This document shows positions 44,067 to 52,695 of a stretch of DNA of 64,000 nt, in pieces. The notes beneath the pieces are model-generated. The model searched no databases. It was not told where the DNA came from and was given only the letters and a program-made list of their open reading frames with translations. The stretch comes from Pseudomonas sp. HS6 (GTDB taxonomy: Bacteria > Pseudomonadota > Gammaproteobacteria > Pseudomonadales > Pseudomonadaceae). The translations under genes were made by a program, and so were the position numbers. Numbering within the stretch: the stretch's first letter is position 1; each line of letters begins with the position of its first letter. The DNA lies in the NCBI RefSeq assembly GCF_023375815.1, contig NZ_CP067412.1, positions 1,550,001-1,614,000 on the forward strand, in the 5' to 3' direction.

Positions 44067-44974
44067 GAACGCTGTGTGTGCTGGCGGGTGCCCTGCTCTG
44101 CGCTTCTCCGGTTGTGGCAGATGATTACCGCAATTGTGGCGAGACCTGGCACCTGCCGGTGTCGACACCGTCGCGGATTGTCGCTCTCAATCAGCATGCG
44201 GCGGATCTTGTGTTGGCGTTGGGCGCCGGCCCGGCGCTGGCAGGCGTTGCCTATCTGGATGACACCGGTACGCCTCAGACCCAATATTTCGGTGTTCCAG
44301 TGATCTCGACCCGCTATCCGTCCAGCGAAGTGTTGTACGCGCAGAAGCCGGATCTGGTGGTCGGCGGATTTGCCTCGGCCTTCGGTAATGGTGTGACGTC
44401 ACGCAGCGGACTGGGGCGCAACGGCGTGGCTTCGTACTTGCTCGAGTCGGCCTGTAACGGGCATTCGCTGGATTACTTCGAACACATCCGCAACGACCTC
44501 TCGACCCTCGGTGCCTTGCTGCACCGACAGCAGCGCGCTCGGAAACTGAGCGATGCGATGGATGCAGATTTGGAAAAGGCCAAGGCATTGAGCGGCGCGG
44601 GCAAGTCGCTGTCCGTGTTCTATCTCGACAGCGAGGTCAACGGTCTCGATAGTGAAGGCCGACGGGGTTTTGTCACTACCCTGCTGGCCGCTGCCGGTGC
44701 CCGAAACCTGTTCGCCGACATCAACCAATACCGTGTGACCGTCAGCCGAGAAACCCTGCTCGCCAGTGACCCTGACGTGATTCTGCTGGCCGACGCGCAA
44801 TGGTCGCCGGCTAGTCGAAAACGTCAGTTGTTGATGCAGGATCCGGTGCTGTCGACCCTGCGGGCCGTGCGTGAGAACCGTGTGATCGATATTCCCTTCA
44901 CGCATCTGTTGCCGATGGTGGGCAGTGGCCGGGTGGCGCTGGAGTTGGCAGAGCGGCTCAGGGCCTTACCTTGA
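44063..44974 (+). CDS. BtuF-like periplasmic cobalamin-binding protein
   Basis: A 303-residue class III periplasmic binding protein. The GTG at 44063 has AAGGAGC upstream and overlaps the ferredoxin stop. The signal peptide is AGALLCASPVVA-DD. RIVALNQHAADLVLALGAG, YPSSEVLYAQKPDLVVGG and the long backbone helix (HSLDYFEHIRNDLSTLGALL) match the BtuF/FecB fold; DPDVILLADAQW and TLRAVRENRVIDIP are typical. It would deliver B12 to a BtuCD transporter, which is not in this window. Confidence 0.85.
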   Translation: MRTLCVLAGALLCASPVVADDYRNCGETWHLPVSTPSRIVALNQHAADLVLALGAGPALAGVAYLDDTGTPQTQYFGVPVISTRYPSSEVLYAQKPDLVVGGFASAFGNGVTSRSGLGRNGVASYLLESACNGHSLDYFEHIRNDLSTLGALLHRQQRARKLSDAMDADLEKAKALSGAGKSLSVFYLDSEVNGLDSEGRRGFVTTLLAAAGARNLFADINQYRVTVSRETLLASDPDVILLADAQWSPASRKRQLLMQDPVLSTLRAVRENRVIDIPFTHLLPMVGSGRVALELAERLRALP

Positions 44975-45086
44975 ACATCACCGCGAGAAATCTCTAAAGA
45001 CCCGATAGAATCCCGAGCCACTGGCCCCCGACATCTGAACCATGCCACCCAATCCATACCTGCAGATTGATCAAGGAAAGACGCTC

Positions 45087-45560
45087 ATGGGTTTGAGAAC
45101 AATAACGTTCGCCATGTTACTTGCAGTGGCTCTGACTGCTTGTGGTGGCAGCAAGGACAAAGCGCGGGAGCTGGTTGAATCCACTCGGTACGACGACTTC
45201 GAGTCCCGCCTGGAGGTGTTGTTGGAATTCTTCAACTCACACTATTGGGCACTGCCGAACGATTCCATTCGTGAAGTCGTGACAAAAAACCTGGATAGAG
45301 AAGCGACCAAAAGCCAGATCATTGATGTCTACGCCGATCATTTCACCGAAGAAGAACTCGAAGTGATGATTCGTGCCAACAACAAGAGTATCGAGGAAAC
45401 CGAAAGCATTCTCTCCAGTACCAAGGAAGGTCGCGCACTGTTCGACAGAGTCGTGGAGGTACAGGCCCTGGTTGATCAGGTCATGGACAATGCAGCAAAG
45501 GCGCAAACGACCGCAATCGTCGAGGCGCTGGATAAGCTGAATGAGCCTTATGTGAACTAG
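45087..45560 (+). CDS. Lipoprotein with DUF2059-like domain
   Basis: A 157-residue lipoprotein starting at ATG 45087 (AAGGAAAG upstream). The lipobox is ALTAC with lipidated Cys19. The C-terminal half has the DUF2059-type pattern IIDVYADHFTEEELEVMIRANN and STKEGRALFDRVVEVQALVDQ. DUF2059 proteins are periplasmic and uncharacterised. It follows the BtuF-like gene by ~110 bp with no evident functional link. Confidence 0.72.
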   Translation: MGLRTITFAMLLAVALTACGGSKDKARELVESTRYDDFESRLEVLLEFFNSHYWALPNDSIREVVTKNLDREATKSQIIDVYADHFTEEELEVMIRANNKSIEETESILSSTKEGRALFDRVVEVQALVDQVMDNAAKAQTTAIVEALDKLNEPYVN

Positions 45561-45619
45561 ATTCGTATAGAAAGCGGCTGCTCCCTTGGCAACACATCCA
45601 ATGAAACGGAATTCACCTT

Positions 45620-46051
45620 ATGTTTGTACGAAACAAACTGGTTCCAGAGTTAATGGTCACAAATATGCAGACCAGCCTCGCTTTCTGGGTCGGCTGCCTG
45701 GGATTCAACATCGCCTATCAACGCCCTGAAGATGGCTTCGCCTATCTCGATCTGAATGGCGCTCAAGTCATGCTCGAACAAGTTGAACCGAATGCAGGTC
45801 AGTGGCTGACGGCGGAACTGAGCAAACCCTTCGGCAGAGGTATCAACCTGCAGATAGACGTTGAGGCCGTCGCCCCCCTCATCGAACAACTTGGCGTCGC
45901 GCAGTTTCAACTCTATAGAGCATGTAAAGACACCTGGTATCGCGCTGACGATGTTGAAGTCGGCCAAAGAGAATTTATCGTCCAGGACCCGGACGGTTAT
46001 CTTGTAAGACTGGTAGAACGTTTGGGCGAACGTCCCGTTTGCCCGATTTGA
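45620..46051 (+). CDS. VOC-family (glyoxalase/bleomycin-resistance-like) protein
   Basis: A 143-residue VOC-fold protein: LVPELMVTNMQTSLAFWVGCLGFNIAYQRPE, VMLEQVEPN, and the last strand REFIVQDPDGYLVRLVERLG with the conserved DPDGY and metal-ligand Glu position. Members bind bleomycin-type drugs or catalyse dioxygenase or glyoxalase reactions; specificity cannot be told. It stands in a run of independently started + strand genes. Confidence 0.82.
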   Translation: MFVRNKLVPELMVTNMQTSLAFWVGCLGFNIAYQRPEDGFAYLDLNGAQVMLEQVEPNAGQWLTAELSKPFGRGINLQIDVEAVAPLIEQLGVAQFQLYRACKDTWYRADDVEVGQREFIVQDPDGYLVRLVERLGERPVCPI

Positions 46052-46067
46052 TCAAGGAAGAAAAACA

Positions 46068-47105
46068 ATGAAAAAAGCTTTCGGCCTCCTGCTTCTGATC
46101 TGCCTTTCGGCCAGCGCACACGCTGACGAAAACCCCATTGGTTTCCGGACCTCCACACTGCCAGACGCGCAAAACAACCGTCCGCTGGAGATGGTCGTCT
46201 GGTATCCCGCCAAGACCACCGCCACCCCGCAGTTGATTGCCGACGATATTGTGTTCGTCGGGACGTCCGCCGTGCGCGATGCACCACCGACTGCCGGAGA
46301 GCATCCGTTACTGGTGCTCTCGCATGGTTACCGAGGGAACTGGAGCAACCAGGCGTGGCTGGCCACTGCGTTGGCCCGTCAGGGTTACATCGTGGCGGCG
46401 GTCAACCATCCCGGCACCACGACTCATGACCGCAGTGCGCAAGCCGCTGCACAGTTGTGGCAACGACCTGCCGACATCAGCCGCGTCATCGATGCGGTCA
46501 CCGCTCAGTCCGCGCAGTTGGGTAGCGTTTCGATGCGTCGAATTGCGGTGGCTGGCCATTCACTCGGCGGCTGGACCGCGCTCGAACTCGCCGGCTCACG
46601 TTTCGATACCGAGCGCTTTGCGAAGGACTGCGCAGCCCATCAAAAACTCGCCAGTTGCTCGGTCTACAAGACGATCAACGTCGCCGATACGCCAGAATCA
46701 AAAGGCCGAATGAGCGCGGACTTGAGCGACAAACGCGTCGGCGCAATCGTGTCACTGGACCTGGGCCTGTCACGGGGGATGACCGACGCAAGCCTCGCCG
46801 CACTGCCGATTCCGACATTGGTGATTGGCGCTGGCGTGCCGTCCGAAGACCTGCCCGCCCAACTGGAGTCGGCCAATCTCGCCAAGCGACTGCCTTCGGC
46901 AACATCGCAATACGTAGAAATCAGCGACGCCAGCCATTTCAGCTTCGTGGCCTCGTGCAAGCCCGGCGCGGTGGAGTTGCTTGAAGAAGACTCGCCAGGC
47001 GACGGCATCATTTGCGGGGATGGCGGCGGTCGTTCGCGTGAGGTGATCCAGCAACAGGTGGTGGCGTTGATCGACGGGTTTCTGACCCGCTCACTTCCCA
47101 ACTGA
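46068..47105 (+). CDS. Exported alpha/beta hydrolase (dienelactone-hydrolase/lipase-like)
   Basis: A 345-residue exported hydrolase. The signal peptide is LLLLICLSASAHA-DE. The oxyanion region is VLSHGYRGNW, the nucleophile elbow GHSLGGW and the catalytic His is in ISDASHFSF. Four cysteines may form disulfides. Similar proteins are called platelet-activating-factor acetylhydrolase-like. Substrate unknown. It is 16 bp after the VOC gene, so co-transcription is likely. Confidence 0.84.
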   Translation: MKKAFGLLLLICLSASAHADENPIGFRTSTLPDAQNNRPLEMVVWYPAKTTATPQLIADDIVFVGTSAVRDAPPTAGEHPLLVLSHGYRGNWSNQAWLATALARQGYIVAAVNHPGTTTHDRSAQAAAQLWQRPADISRVIDAVTAQSAQLGSVSMRRIAVAGHSLGGWTALELAGSRFDTERFAKDCAAHQKLASCSVYKTINVADTPESKGRMSADLSDKRVGAIVSLDLGLSRGMTDASLAALPIPTLVIGAGVPSEDLPAQLESANLAKRLPSATSQYVEISDASHFSFVASCKPGAVELLEEDSPGDGIICGDGGGRSREVIQQQVVALIDGFLTRSLPN

Positions 47106-47170
47106 TGACGGTGTTGCCTGTGGTTTCGTGATACGTCAGGATCCCTCCTTTTTGATCGTCAGGAGCAATC

Positions 47171-47494
47171 GTGGAACGTCTCTTCGTTTATGGAACCCTG
47201 GGCCCCGGCAGACCGAATGAACATGTGATGTTGAACATCGGTGGCACCTGGCAGGCGGCCTCGCTGAAGGGTCGCCTGTCGCACGCCGGCTGGGGTGCGG
47301 CGATGGGCTTTCCCGGGCTGGTGATTGCTGACGATGGTGATGTCATTGAAGGCTTTGTGTTCTCTTCCGAAAACTTCCAGCAACACTGGGCGGCGCTCGA
47401 TGAATTTGAAGGGGCCGAGTATCAGCGGGTTTTGACCAAGGTGACTTTGGATGAAGGAACGGCAACGGATGCCTATGTCTACGCGCTGCGCTAG
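47171..47494 (+). CDS. Gamma-glutamylcyclotransferase-fold protein (YtfP-like)
   Basis: A 107-residue GGCT-fold protein. The GTG start at 47171 has AGGAG upstream. RLFVYGTLGPGRPNE is the substrate-binding loop and the catalytic Glu is in LDEFEGAEYQR. Family members cyclise gamma-glutamyl amines or act in metabolite repair. Its 3' end overlaps the dioxygenase start by ~20 bp, so they are coupled. Confidence 0.85.
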   Translation: MERLFVYGTLGPGRPNEHVMLNIGGTWQAASLKGRLSHAGWGAAMGFPGLVIADDGDVIEGFVFSSENFQQHWAALDEFEGAEYQRVLTKVTLDEGTATDAYVYALR

Positions 47495-48164
47495 ACAACT
47501 TCACCAAAACGGCTACGCCCTGCTCCGCCAGGCAATTCCGGCTGCATGGCTGACCGAGCTTCGGAACACGTTCGACACCGGCGTAAGGCCCTCAAGCGAA
47601 TGGCCCGTGCCCCGTGGGATCGACTGGCATCATTCGCTGCTGGACACTGACCCGACCGTTCAGGCCGTGTGCCGATTGCCCCAATTGCTGGCGGTGGTGG
47701 GTGAATTGATCGGCGAACGCTTCTTTCTTTCCCAGGTAGAAGGCCGCGAACCGCTTGCCGGTGGCGGTCATCAACAACTGCACCGCGACTTGTCGGCACA
47801 ACGCCCCGGCGACACCGTCAACGCGCTGGTGTATCTCGACGAATATGGCCCGGAGAACGGCGCAACCCGCATCGTATCCGGCAGCCATCGCCCTGCATCG
47901 GGCGAGCCCCCGTTCGATTTCACTGACGAATCCCAATCCGAGCAACTGACGGGCAACGCGGGCGACATCCTGATCTTCGATGCCGACCTGATCCACGCCG
48001 GCAGCCTGAACACGACCGGCGCACGCCGCCGCACCCTGTTGATCACTTGGTTTTCTGAATCGCTCTACGCCACACACCTGGAAACGGTGAGTCTCAGAAA
48101 CATAAGAATGGACACGACCGAGCGGTTCGATCCGACAGACTTCGTTCTCGATCTCCTGAATTGA
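47475..48164 (+). CDS. Phytanoyl-CoA dioxygenase (PhyH)-family oxygenase
   Basis: A ~229-residue Fe(II)/2-oxoglutarate oxygenase. The metal triad is visible: His and Asp in QQLHRDLS and the distal His in DLIHAGSLN, with Arg in RRRTLLITWF for 2-oxoglutarate. The start is uncertain: ATG at 47451, 47469 or 47475 are all in frame inside the cyclotransferase gene; 47475 fits the family N-terminus (RQLHQNGYALLRQAIP). Substrate unknown. Confidence 0.8.
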   Translation: MSTRCARQLHQNGYALLRQAIPAAWLTELRNTFDTGVRPSSEWPVPRGIDWHHSLLDTDPTVQAVCRLPQLLAVVGELIGERFFLSQVEGREPLAGGGHQQLHRDLSAQRPGDTVNALVYLDEYGPENGATRIVSGSHRPASGEPPFDFTDESQSEQLTGNAGDILIFDADLIHAGSLNTTGARRRTLLITWFSESLYATHLETVSLRNIRMDTTERFDPTDFVLDLLN

Positions 48165-48199
48165 AGCAGCCACCAGACACTCAAGGAACGTGACACCCC

Positions 48200-48691
48200 A
48201 TGGAAGAAACCACGCAGTACAGAATCGCCACCGTTGAAGATGCATTGCTCGTTTGCGAACTGGGCCAGATTCTCAACGCCGTCCACCACGCGGCCCGGCC
48301 CGATATCTACACTGCCACCACCGAAGACTTCGCCCGTGACCTGCCGCACTGGATGAATTACTTCGACAAACCGGGTCAGGTTGTCGTCATTGCACACGTC
48401 GGTCAATTGCCCGCAGGCTTTATCGCTGCGAGCCTTTCGGCCAGCGCCAGCCCGCTGATGCAACCCATGAACATCGTGCGCATCGGCTCGGTGTGCGTCG
48501 CCGAGGCCTTCTGGGGCAAGGGCATCGGCCGTCAATTGATGGAAAGGGTCAAAGACTGGGCCATCGAACACCACGCCCAGGAGTTGAGATTATCGGTCTG
48601 GCCCTTCAATGAACGCGCGGCACGGATGTACGCGGAGTTCGGGTTCGAAAGCCGTACCGTCGACATGGGCATGCGTTTGTCGCCGGCATGA
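48200..48691 (+). CDS. GNAT-family N-acetyltransferase
   Basis: A 163-residue GNAT acetyltransferase using acetyl-CoA. Motif A is RIGSVCVAEAFWGKGIGRQLMERV (the CoA pyrophosphate loop WGKGIG) and motif B is LSVWPFNERAARMYAEFGFE. Acceptor unknown. It starts 35 bp after the PhyH-like gene, with AAGGAACG upstream, and may share its transcript. It converges on the gene at 48695 with 3 bp between stops. Confidence 0.85.
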   Translation: MEETTQYRIATVEDALLVCELGQILNAVHHAARPDIYTATTEDFARDLPHWMNYFDKPGQVVVIAHVGQLPAGFIAASLSASASPLMQPMNIVRIGSVCVAEAFWGKGIGRQLMERVKDWAIEHHAQELRLSVWPFNERAARMYAEFGFESRTVDMGMRLSPA

Positions 48692-48694
48692 CCG

Positions 48695-49078
48695 CTAAGC
48701 CGTAAGTTCCACGTAACTCGACTCCCCTCCTCCCGTGGCCCCCGACAACCAGCCCCAGACAAAGGTCAGCGTGGTGCGCCCGACGTGATCGACGCCGACC
48801 GTGCCACGGGACCAGCCGGCAAGCAGTTCGCCTTCCAGTGTCAGACACTGAAAAAGAAGCTCAAAAGTATCGGGCCCGGTCACGCGTCCTACTTGATTGC
48901 CGATGCGAATCCGGCCGCCCTGGTAAGTGCTGGAAACAGTGCTGCCGTCAACCTCGTAATAAAAAATCGTGCCTGCACCGGAAAGTCCCTCGGTGTTGTT
49001 CGTGACCGCGAAACGGCGCTTGTGCAAACGTTCAGCGACTTGCGAAAGAGCAGTTTTCACGATTTCAGGCGATTCCAT
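48695..49078 (-). CDS. Small uncharacterised protein (lipocalin-like; often labelled N-acetylglutamate-synthase-like)
   Basis: A 127-residue protein starting at ATG 49078 (MESPEIVKTALSQVAERL). The core FAVTNNTEGLSGAGTIFYYEVDG, STYQGGRIRIGNQVG and LFQCLTLEGELLAGW matches a family of ~110-residue beta-rich proteins that databases often name N-acetylglutamate synthase, although no acetyl-CoA motif is present. I would not accept that name. It is divergent from the MarR-GNAT gene and may share the palindromic operator at 49160. Confidence 0.65.
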   Translation of the reverse strand: MESPEIVKTALSQVAERLHKRRFAVTNNTEGLSGAGTIFYYEVDGSTVSSTYQGGRIRIGNQVGRVTGPDTFELLFQCLTLEGELLAGWSRGTVGVDHVGRTTLTFVWGWLSGATGGGESSYVELTA

Positions 49079-49150
49079 TGGGCTTTCCTTGTGAGAGATA
49101 GAGTCCTTGCCGGGGAGAATACGGGGCGCTGAACGGGTCAATCAATTCAT

Positions 49151-49193
49151 TTGACTTGATTGCCTTAGGCAACTATATAGTTGCCTAAGGCAA
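49151..49193 (+). promoter_or_regulatory. Promoter overlapped by a perfect 34-bp palindrome (MarR operator)
   Basis: TTGACT (49151-49156) and TATATA (49174-49179) are 17 bp apart, a near-consensus promoter for the MarR-GNAT gene. A perfect palindrome (49160-49193; half-site TTGCCTTAGGCAACTAT) covers the spacer, the -10 and the start site, so a bound repressor would block RNA polymerase. Autorepression is inferred. Confidence 0.85.
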
Positions 49194-49210
49194 ACAATAG
49201 AGCACCCGTC

Positions 49211-50134
49211 ATGTCCTCGACCCCTCTCATCGAACGAGCCGACATCGTCCGGCAATTCAACCGCTTCTACACCCACCAGATCGGCGTTCTGCAGGAACAC
49301 CTGCTGCAAAGCGATTATTCGCTGACCGAGCTGCGCATCCTCTACGAACTGGCCTCCGGCGGCGATCTGACTAGCGCCGACCTGCGCCAGATGCTGAGCC
49401 TGGACGCGGGCTACATGAGTCGGATCATCAGCGGCTTCGACAAAAAAGGCCTGATCCAGAAAGTCCCCTCCGCCACCGACGCCCGCGCCAGCCAGTTGCA
49501 CATCACCGACCTCGGCCGGTCGATCCTCGCCCCGCTGGAACAGGCCTCGCGGCAAGAAGTCATCACCCTGCTGGAACGCCTGGCCGAGCCGCAGCAGTTG
49601 CAATTGATCGAATCCATGAGGCAGATCCAAACGTTGCTGGAGGGTGGCAAACCGTCGACCTATCTGCTGCGCGATCCTCAGCCTGGCGACATGGGGCTGG
49701 TGGTGCAGCAACAAACCGTGATCTACACCCGCGAATACGGCTGGAACTCGGAGTTCGAAGCGCTGGTCGCCGAGATCGTCGCCAAGTACCTGCGTGAGTT
49801 CGACGCCGCAAGCGAACGCTGCTGGATCGCGGAAAAGGACGGCAAAGTCGTTGGTTCGGTGTTTGTTATCCGGCATGACGAAACCACGGCGAAACTGCGC
49901 ATGCTTTATGTGGACGCCAGTGCGCGTGGGTTGGGAATCGGCAACCGACTTGTTGAAGAGTGCCTGCGTTTTGCCAGGAATGCCGGGTACAAAAAGATGA
50001 TTCTGTGGACCACCAGCAATCTGGTTGAGGCTCGCCGTCTGTATCAGCGTGCGGGGTTTCAATTAATGGAAGAAGAGTCAATTCAAAGCTTTGGAAAAGA
50101 GCTTGTAAGTCAGACCTGGGCGATTGAGTTGTGA
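49211..50134 (+). CDS. MarR-type HTH / GNAT acetyltransferase fusion regulator
   Basis: A 307-residue two-domain protein. Residues ~1-145 are a MarR winged helix (LTELRILYELASGGDLTSADLRQMLSLDAGYMSRIISGFDKKGLIQK). Residues ~155-307 are a GNAT domain (KLRMLYVDASARGLGIGNRLVEEC; TTSNLVEARRLYQRAGFQLM). Such fusions are common in pseudomonads and could couple acetylation of a small molecule to derepression. The ATG at 49211 is 18 bp past the operator palindrome, so it probably represses itself. Confidence 0.88.
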   Translation: MSSTPLIERADIVRQFNRFYTHQIGVLQEHLLQSDYSLTELRILYELASGGDLTSADLRQMLSLDAGYMSRIISGFDKKGLIQKVPSATDARASQLHITDLGRSILAPLEQASRQEVITLLERLAEPQQLQLIESMRQIQTLLEGGKPSTYLLRDPQPGDMGLVVQQQTVIYTREYGWNSEFEALVAEIVAKYLREFDAASERCWIAEKDGKVVGSVFVIRHDETTAKLRMLYVDASARGLGIGNRLVEECLRFARNAGYKKMILWTTSNLVEARRLYQRAGFQLMEEESIQSFGKELVSQTWAIEL

Positions 50135-50370
50135 TGCTCCATTTCCTCTGATTCGCTGAGTGCACGTCAATCATTGGCGTTGTCTCCCGGCGCGCTCTTG
50201 GTTTTTCAAACGCCAACTGGTAGCGTGCGGCACCTCGCTGTATTGCCCGATCCCTTTCGTCATTCGTGACCTGTAAAAGGCAGACGTGCACGAGTACCTG
50301 TTGCCCCACTCGAGGGCACCGACGCAGGACGCATCGGGCGATGCACAGTCATTCGCAAATGGAGTTCACA

Positions 50371-52695
50371 ATGACGCAAAACAGCACCGTGCTGTCCGGC
50401 ATCCAGCTGGATCAATTCATGGATCGCCTTGAGGTCGAGCATCAGGAACACGGTGCCGACTACCTGTTGGGCCAACTGCGCGGCCAGCCACTCAAGGCGG
50501 CCTCCCTGGAGTCGATCGGACGGCTGCATGTGCTGTGGGTCAACGCGGGAGACGCAGACGCGGCCAGGGCGGTACTGGCCGACGACGGTCAGGCACTGAT
50601 CGAGGCTGCGCCTGACGATGAGCGCAACGAACTCAAGGTCAACCTGCTGATCTACCAGCTGCGGCTGGACAACTACTTCAAAGACGAACCGGGCCTGTTG
50701 CAGGCGCTCGATACCCTCCAGCAATTGACCAACGAGCCGCTGCCGTTCGACATCGAGCAGTACCGGCGCTACCGCATTTTCGAAGATCTGCAGCACACCA
50801 CCCTCGACGTCGCCTTGAAGACCATCGAAGTGCGTCACGCCCTTGCCCTGATCAACCCCGACCGTCATGCACTTCGGGCCTGGGACGATGCCGATCAACA
50901 CCAACGCCGGGCCCAGGCGCTGGCCGCCCATGAACGCGACGAAGAGGCTCGCGAAGCCGCGCTGGCGGCAATTGCCGCGTTACGCACTGCTGGCGAAGAT
51001 CAGGATGTCGACGGTAACGACTGGCTGTGGCTGGGCGATGCGCTGATCGAAATCGTTCCGTTGCGCCTGGCGATGTTCGAACAGCCGGTTGTGCGGTTGA
51101 TCGCCGAATTGTCGTTGCCCCAGCGCCGGGAATGGGAAGTGCGCCTGGCGCGCCTGGCTGCCCGCTCACTTAAGGCCCAGGGAAACCTGGCCGAAGCTTT
51201 GAAAATCTGTGAAGTGGCGACCCTGAGCCTGGAATCCGGCAGCGGTGACAACTTCGTTGATTTCCATTTGCCCTGGCTGCTTGAAAACGGCCAGATCGAG
51301 GACGCCGGGCAACGTGCATTCATGGAAACCTATGAAATGCGCGGTGAAATGTGGCCGGGCACCGCCTACTGGGTACAAGATCGCCTGCTCGATGCCGAGG
51401 ACCAGTCCGCGTGGTGGCCGTTGTGCGTGATGCGTGCCTGTGATGATCAGAGGGTGCTGGAGCGCTTCACGTCCGGCCTGCCGTGGCGGGACGAGTCGAC
51501 GCCACCCTTGGGCCCGCTGCTCGACGCACTGCATGCCGCGCGCGATGACCTTGAGCAAATCGACAACGTCTTCACCCTGGCCCTTGCAGAAGCCCGGCGG
51601 CGCGCGCCGAATCACCCGTGGATCACTCGCCTGATGGCGGTGCGTGAACGTCAGGCCGGGCGCATCGACGCCAACACCGAACTGAAGATGCTGCGCGAGG
51701 CGGTTTCGGCCGGCGAACTGCAGGACCACCGCAGCGTCTATAGCCTGTTCAGCGCCCATGCCAATGTGTTCGGCATATCCGATGCCTTGCGCCAGCCGTT
51801 GCCGTTATTGGCCAGTGGCATGTACTACTACAATTTTGCGACGTCCCTTGAAAGCGTGGTCCAAGAGCATGTCGAGAAGCTTTCTAGCGAGGAGGCAGAC
51901 TCGGCCTGGTGGCGGCTGCGAGAAGTACAAAAGGTTGCTTACGAACACGGCCAGGCCCGTATGGAACAATGCTTCGCCAGCGGCCGCGGGCACCGCTACG
52001 ATGCCTGCGCGCACCTGTACTCGATGTTGTGCAACAACCTGGCGATCAATTACCGCTGCTACAACGACAAACTCATGGGTCTGGCCCTTGAGTTGCATGG
52101 CCGTGGCATCGCCGCCAGCCCGTTCGCCGAACATTATCAGGGCATCCTCGACAACCGCATTCTGCTGAACGATAACCCAGGCATCGCCGAAGCCGCCGAA
52201 CAACTCTGGCACTACGCAGCCGACTATGGCTACGGCCGCCACGACCCGGAAGATTACATACAGGACGTCACCCGCGCCCTGTTTCAACTGGACCGCGAGC
52301 GCGAGATTCTGATCTGGCTGGAGCGCATTCTCAAATGGCAGGAAGAGCGCGAAATCAGCGACAAGGAGCTGGAGTACTCGCCGCTGTTCGCACGGATGAA
52401 AATCGCCCTGTATCTGTCGTACAGCCTGCCGGAGGCGGCCGCTAGCCTGTGGCTACGTTACGCGCCGGTCATTGATGAACTCGCCGAACCCTCTCTGCTG
52501 GCTTGTGCCGGCGATGTGCTCAAGAGGCTCGAGCGCAAGGCAGAGGCCGTGGCCTATTATCAGCGCTCCATTCTGCGCAGTGATCCGAACAACGAAGTTG
52601 ATCGGGGAAACAATGAAATGATCCGCCAGTGGATCGCCGAGTTGCAGGCGCCGGCAAAACCGGCCGGCAAAGCCTGGTGGCAGATATGGAAGTGA
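50371..52695 (+). CDS. Large helical-repeat (TPR-like) protein of unknown function
   Basis: A 774-residue soluble protein starting at ATG 50371 (GGAG seven bases upstream; a frame from 50266 is longer but unsupported). It is almost entirely helical and degenerate TPR-like (LAALAARSLKAQGNLAEALKICEVATLSL-type repeats; ERKAEAVAYYQRSILRSDPNN near the end). Trp-rich segments occur throughout, ending KAWWQIWK. No enzymatic motif is visible; a scaffold role is likely. The next gene starts inside its 3' end, making it the first gene of a three-gene operon. Confidence 0.72.
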   Translation: MTQNSTVLSGIQLDQFMDRLEVEHQEHGADYLLGQLRGQPLKAASLESIGRLHVLWVNAGDADAARAVLADDGQALIEAAPDDERNELKVNLLIYQLRLDNYFKDEPGLLQALDTLQQLTNEPLPFDIEQYRRYRIFEDLQHTTLDVALKTIEVRHALALINPDRHALRAWDDADQHQRRAQALAAHERDEEAREAALAAIAALRTAGEDQDVDGNDWLWLGDALIEIVPLRLAMFEQPVVRLIAELSLPQRREWEVRLARLAARSLKAQGNLAEALKICEVATLSLESGSGDNFVDFHLPWLLENGQIEDAGQRAFMETYEMRGEMWPGTAYWVQDRLLDAEDQSAWWPLCVMRACDDQRVLERFTSGLPWRDESTPPLGPLLDALHAARDDLEQIDNVFTLALAEARRRAPNHPWITRLMAVRERQAGRIDANTELKMLREAVSAGELQDHRSVYSLFSAHANVFGISDALRQPLPLLASGMYYYNFATSLESVVQEHVEKLSSEEADSAWWRLREVQKVAYEHGQARMEQCFASGRGHRYDACAHLYSMLCNNLAINYRCYNDKLMGLALELHGRGIAASPFAEHYQGILDNRILLNDNPGIAEAAEQLWHYAADYGYGRHDPEDYIQDVTRALFQLDREREILIWLERILKWQEEREISDKELEYSPLFARMKIALYLSYSLPEAAASLWLRYAPVIDELAEPSLLACAGDVLKRLERKAEAVAYYQRSILRSDPNNEVDRGNNEMIRQWIAELQAPAKPAGKAWWQIWK

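Noticed and set aside
48695..49078. N-acetylglutamate synthase function
   Set aside because: The protein matches a family often given that name, but it has no acetyl-CoA-binding motif and is far too short for the enzyme.
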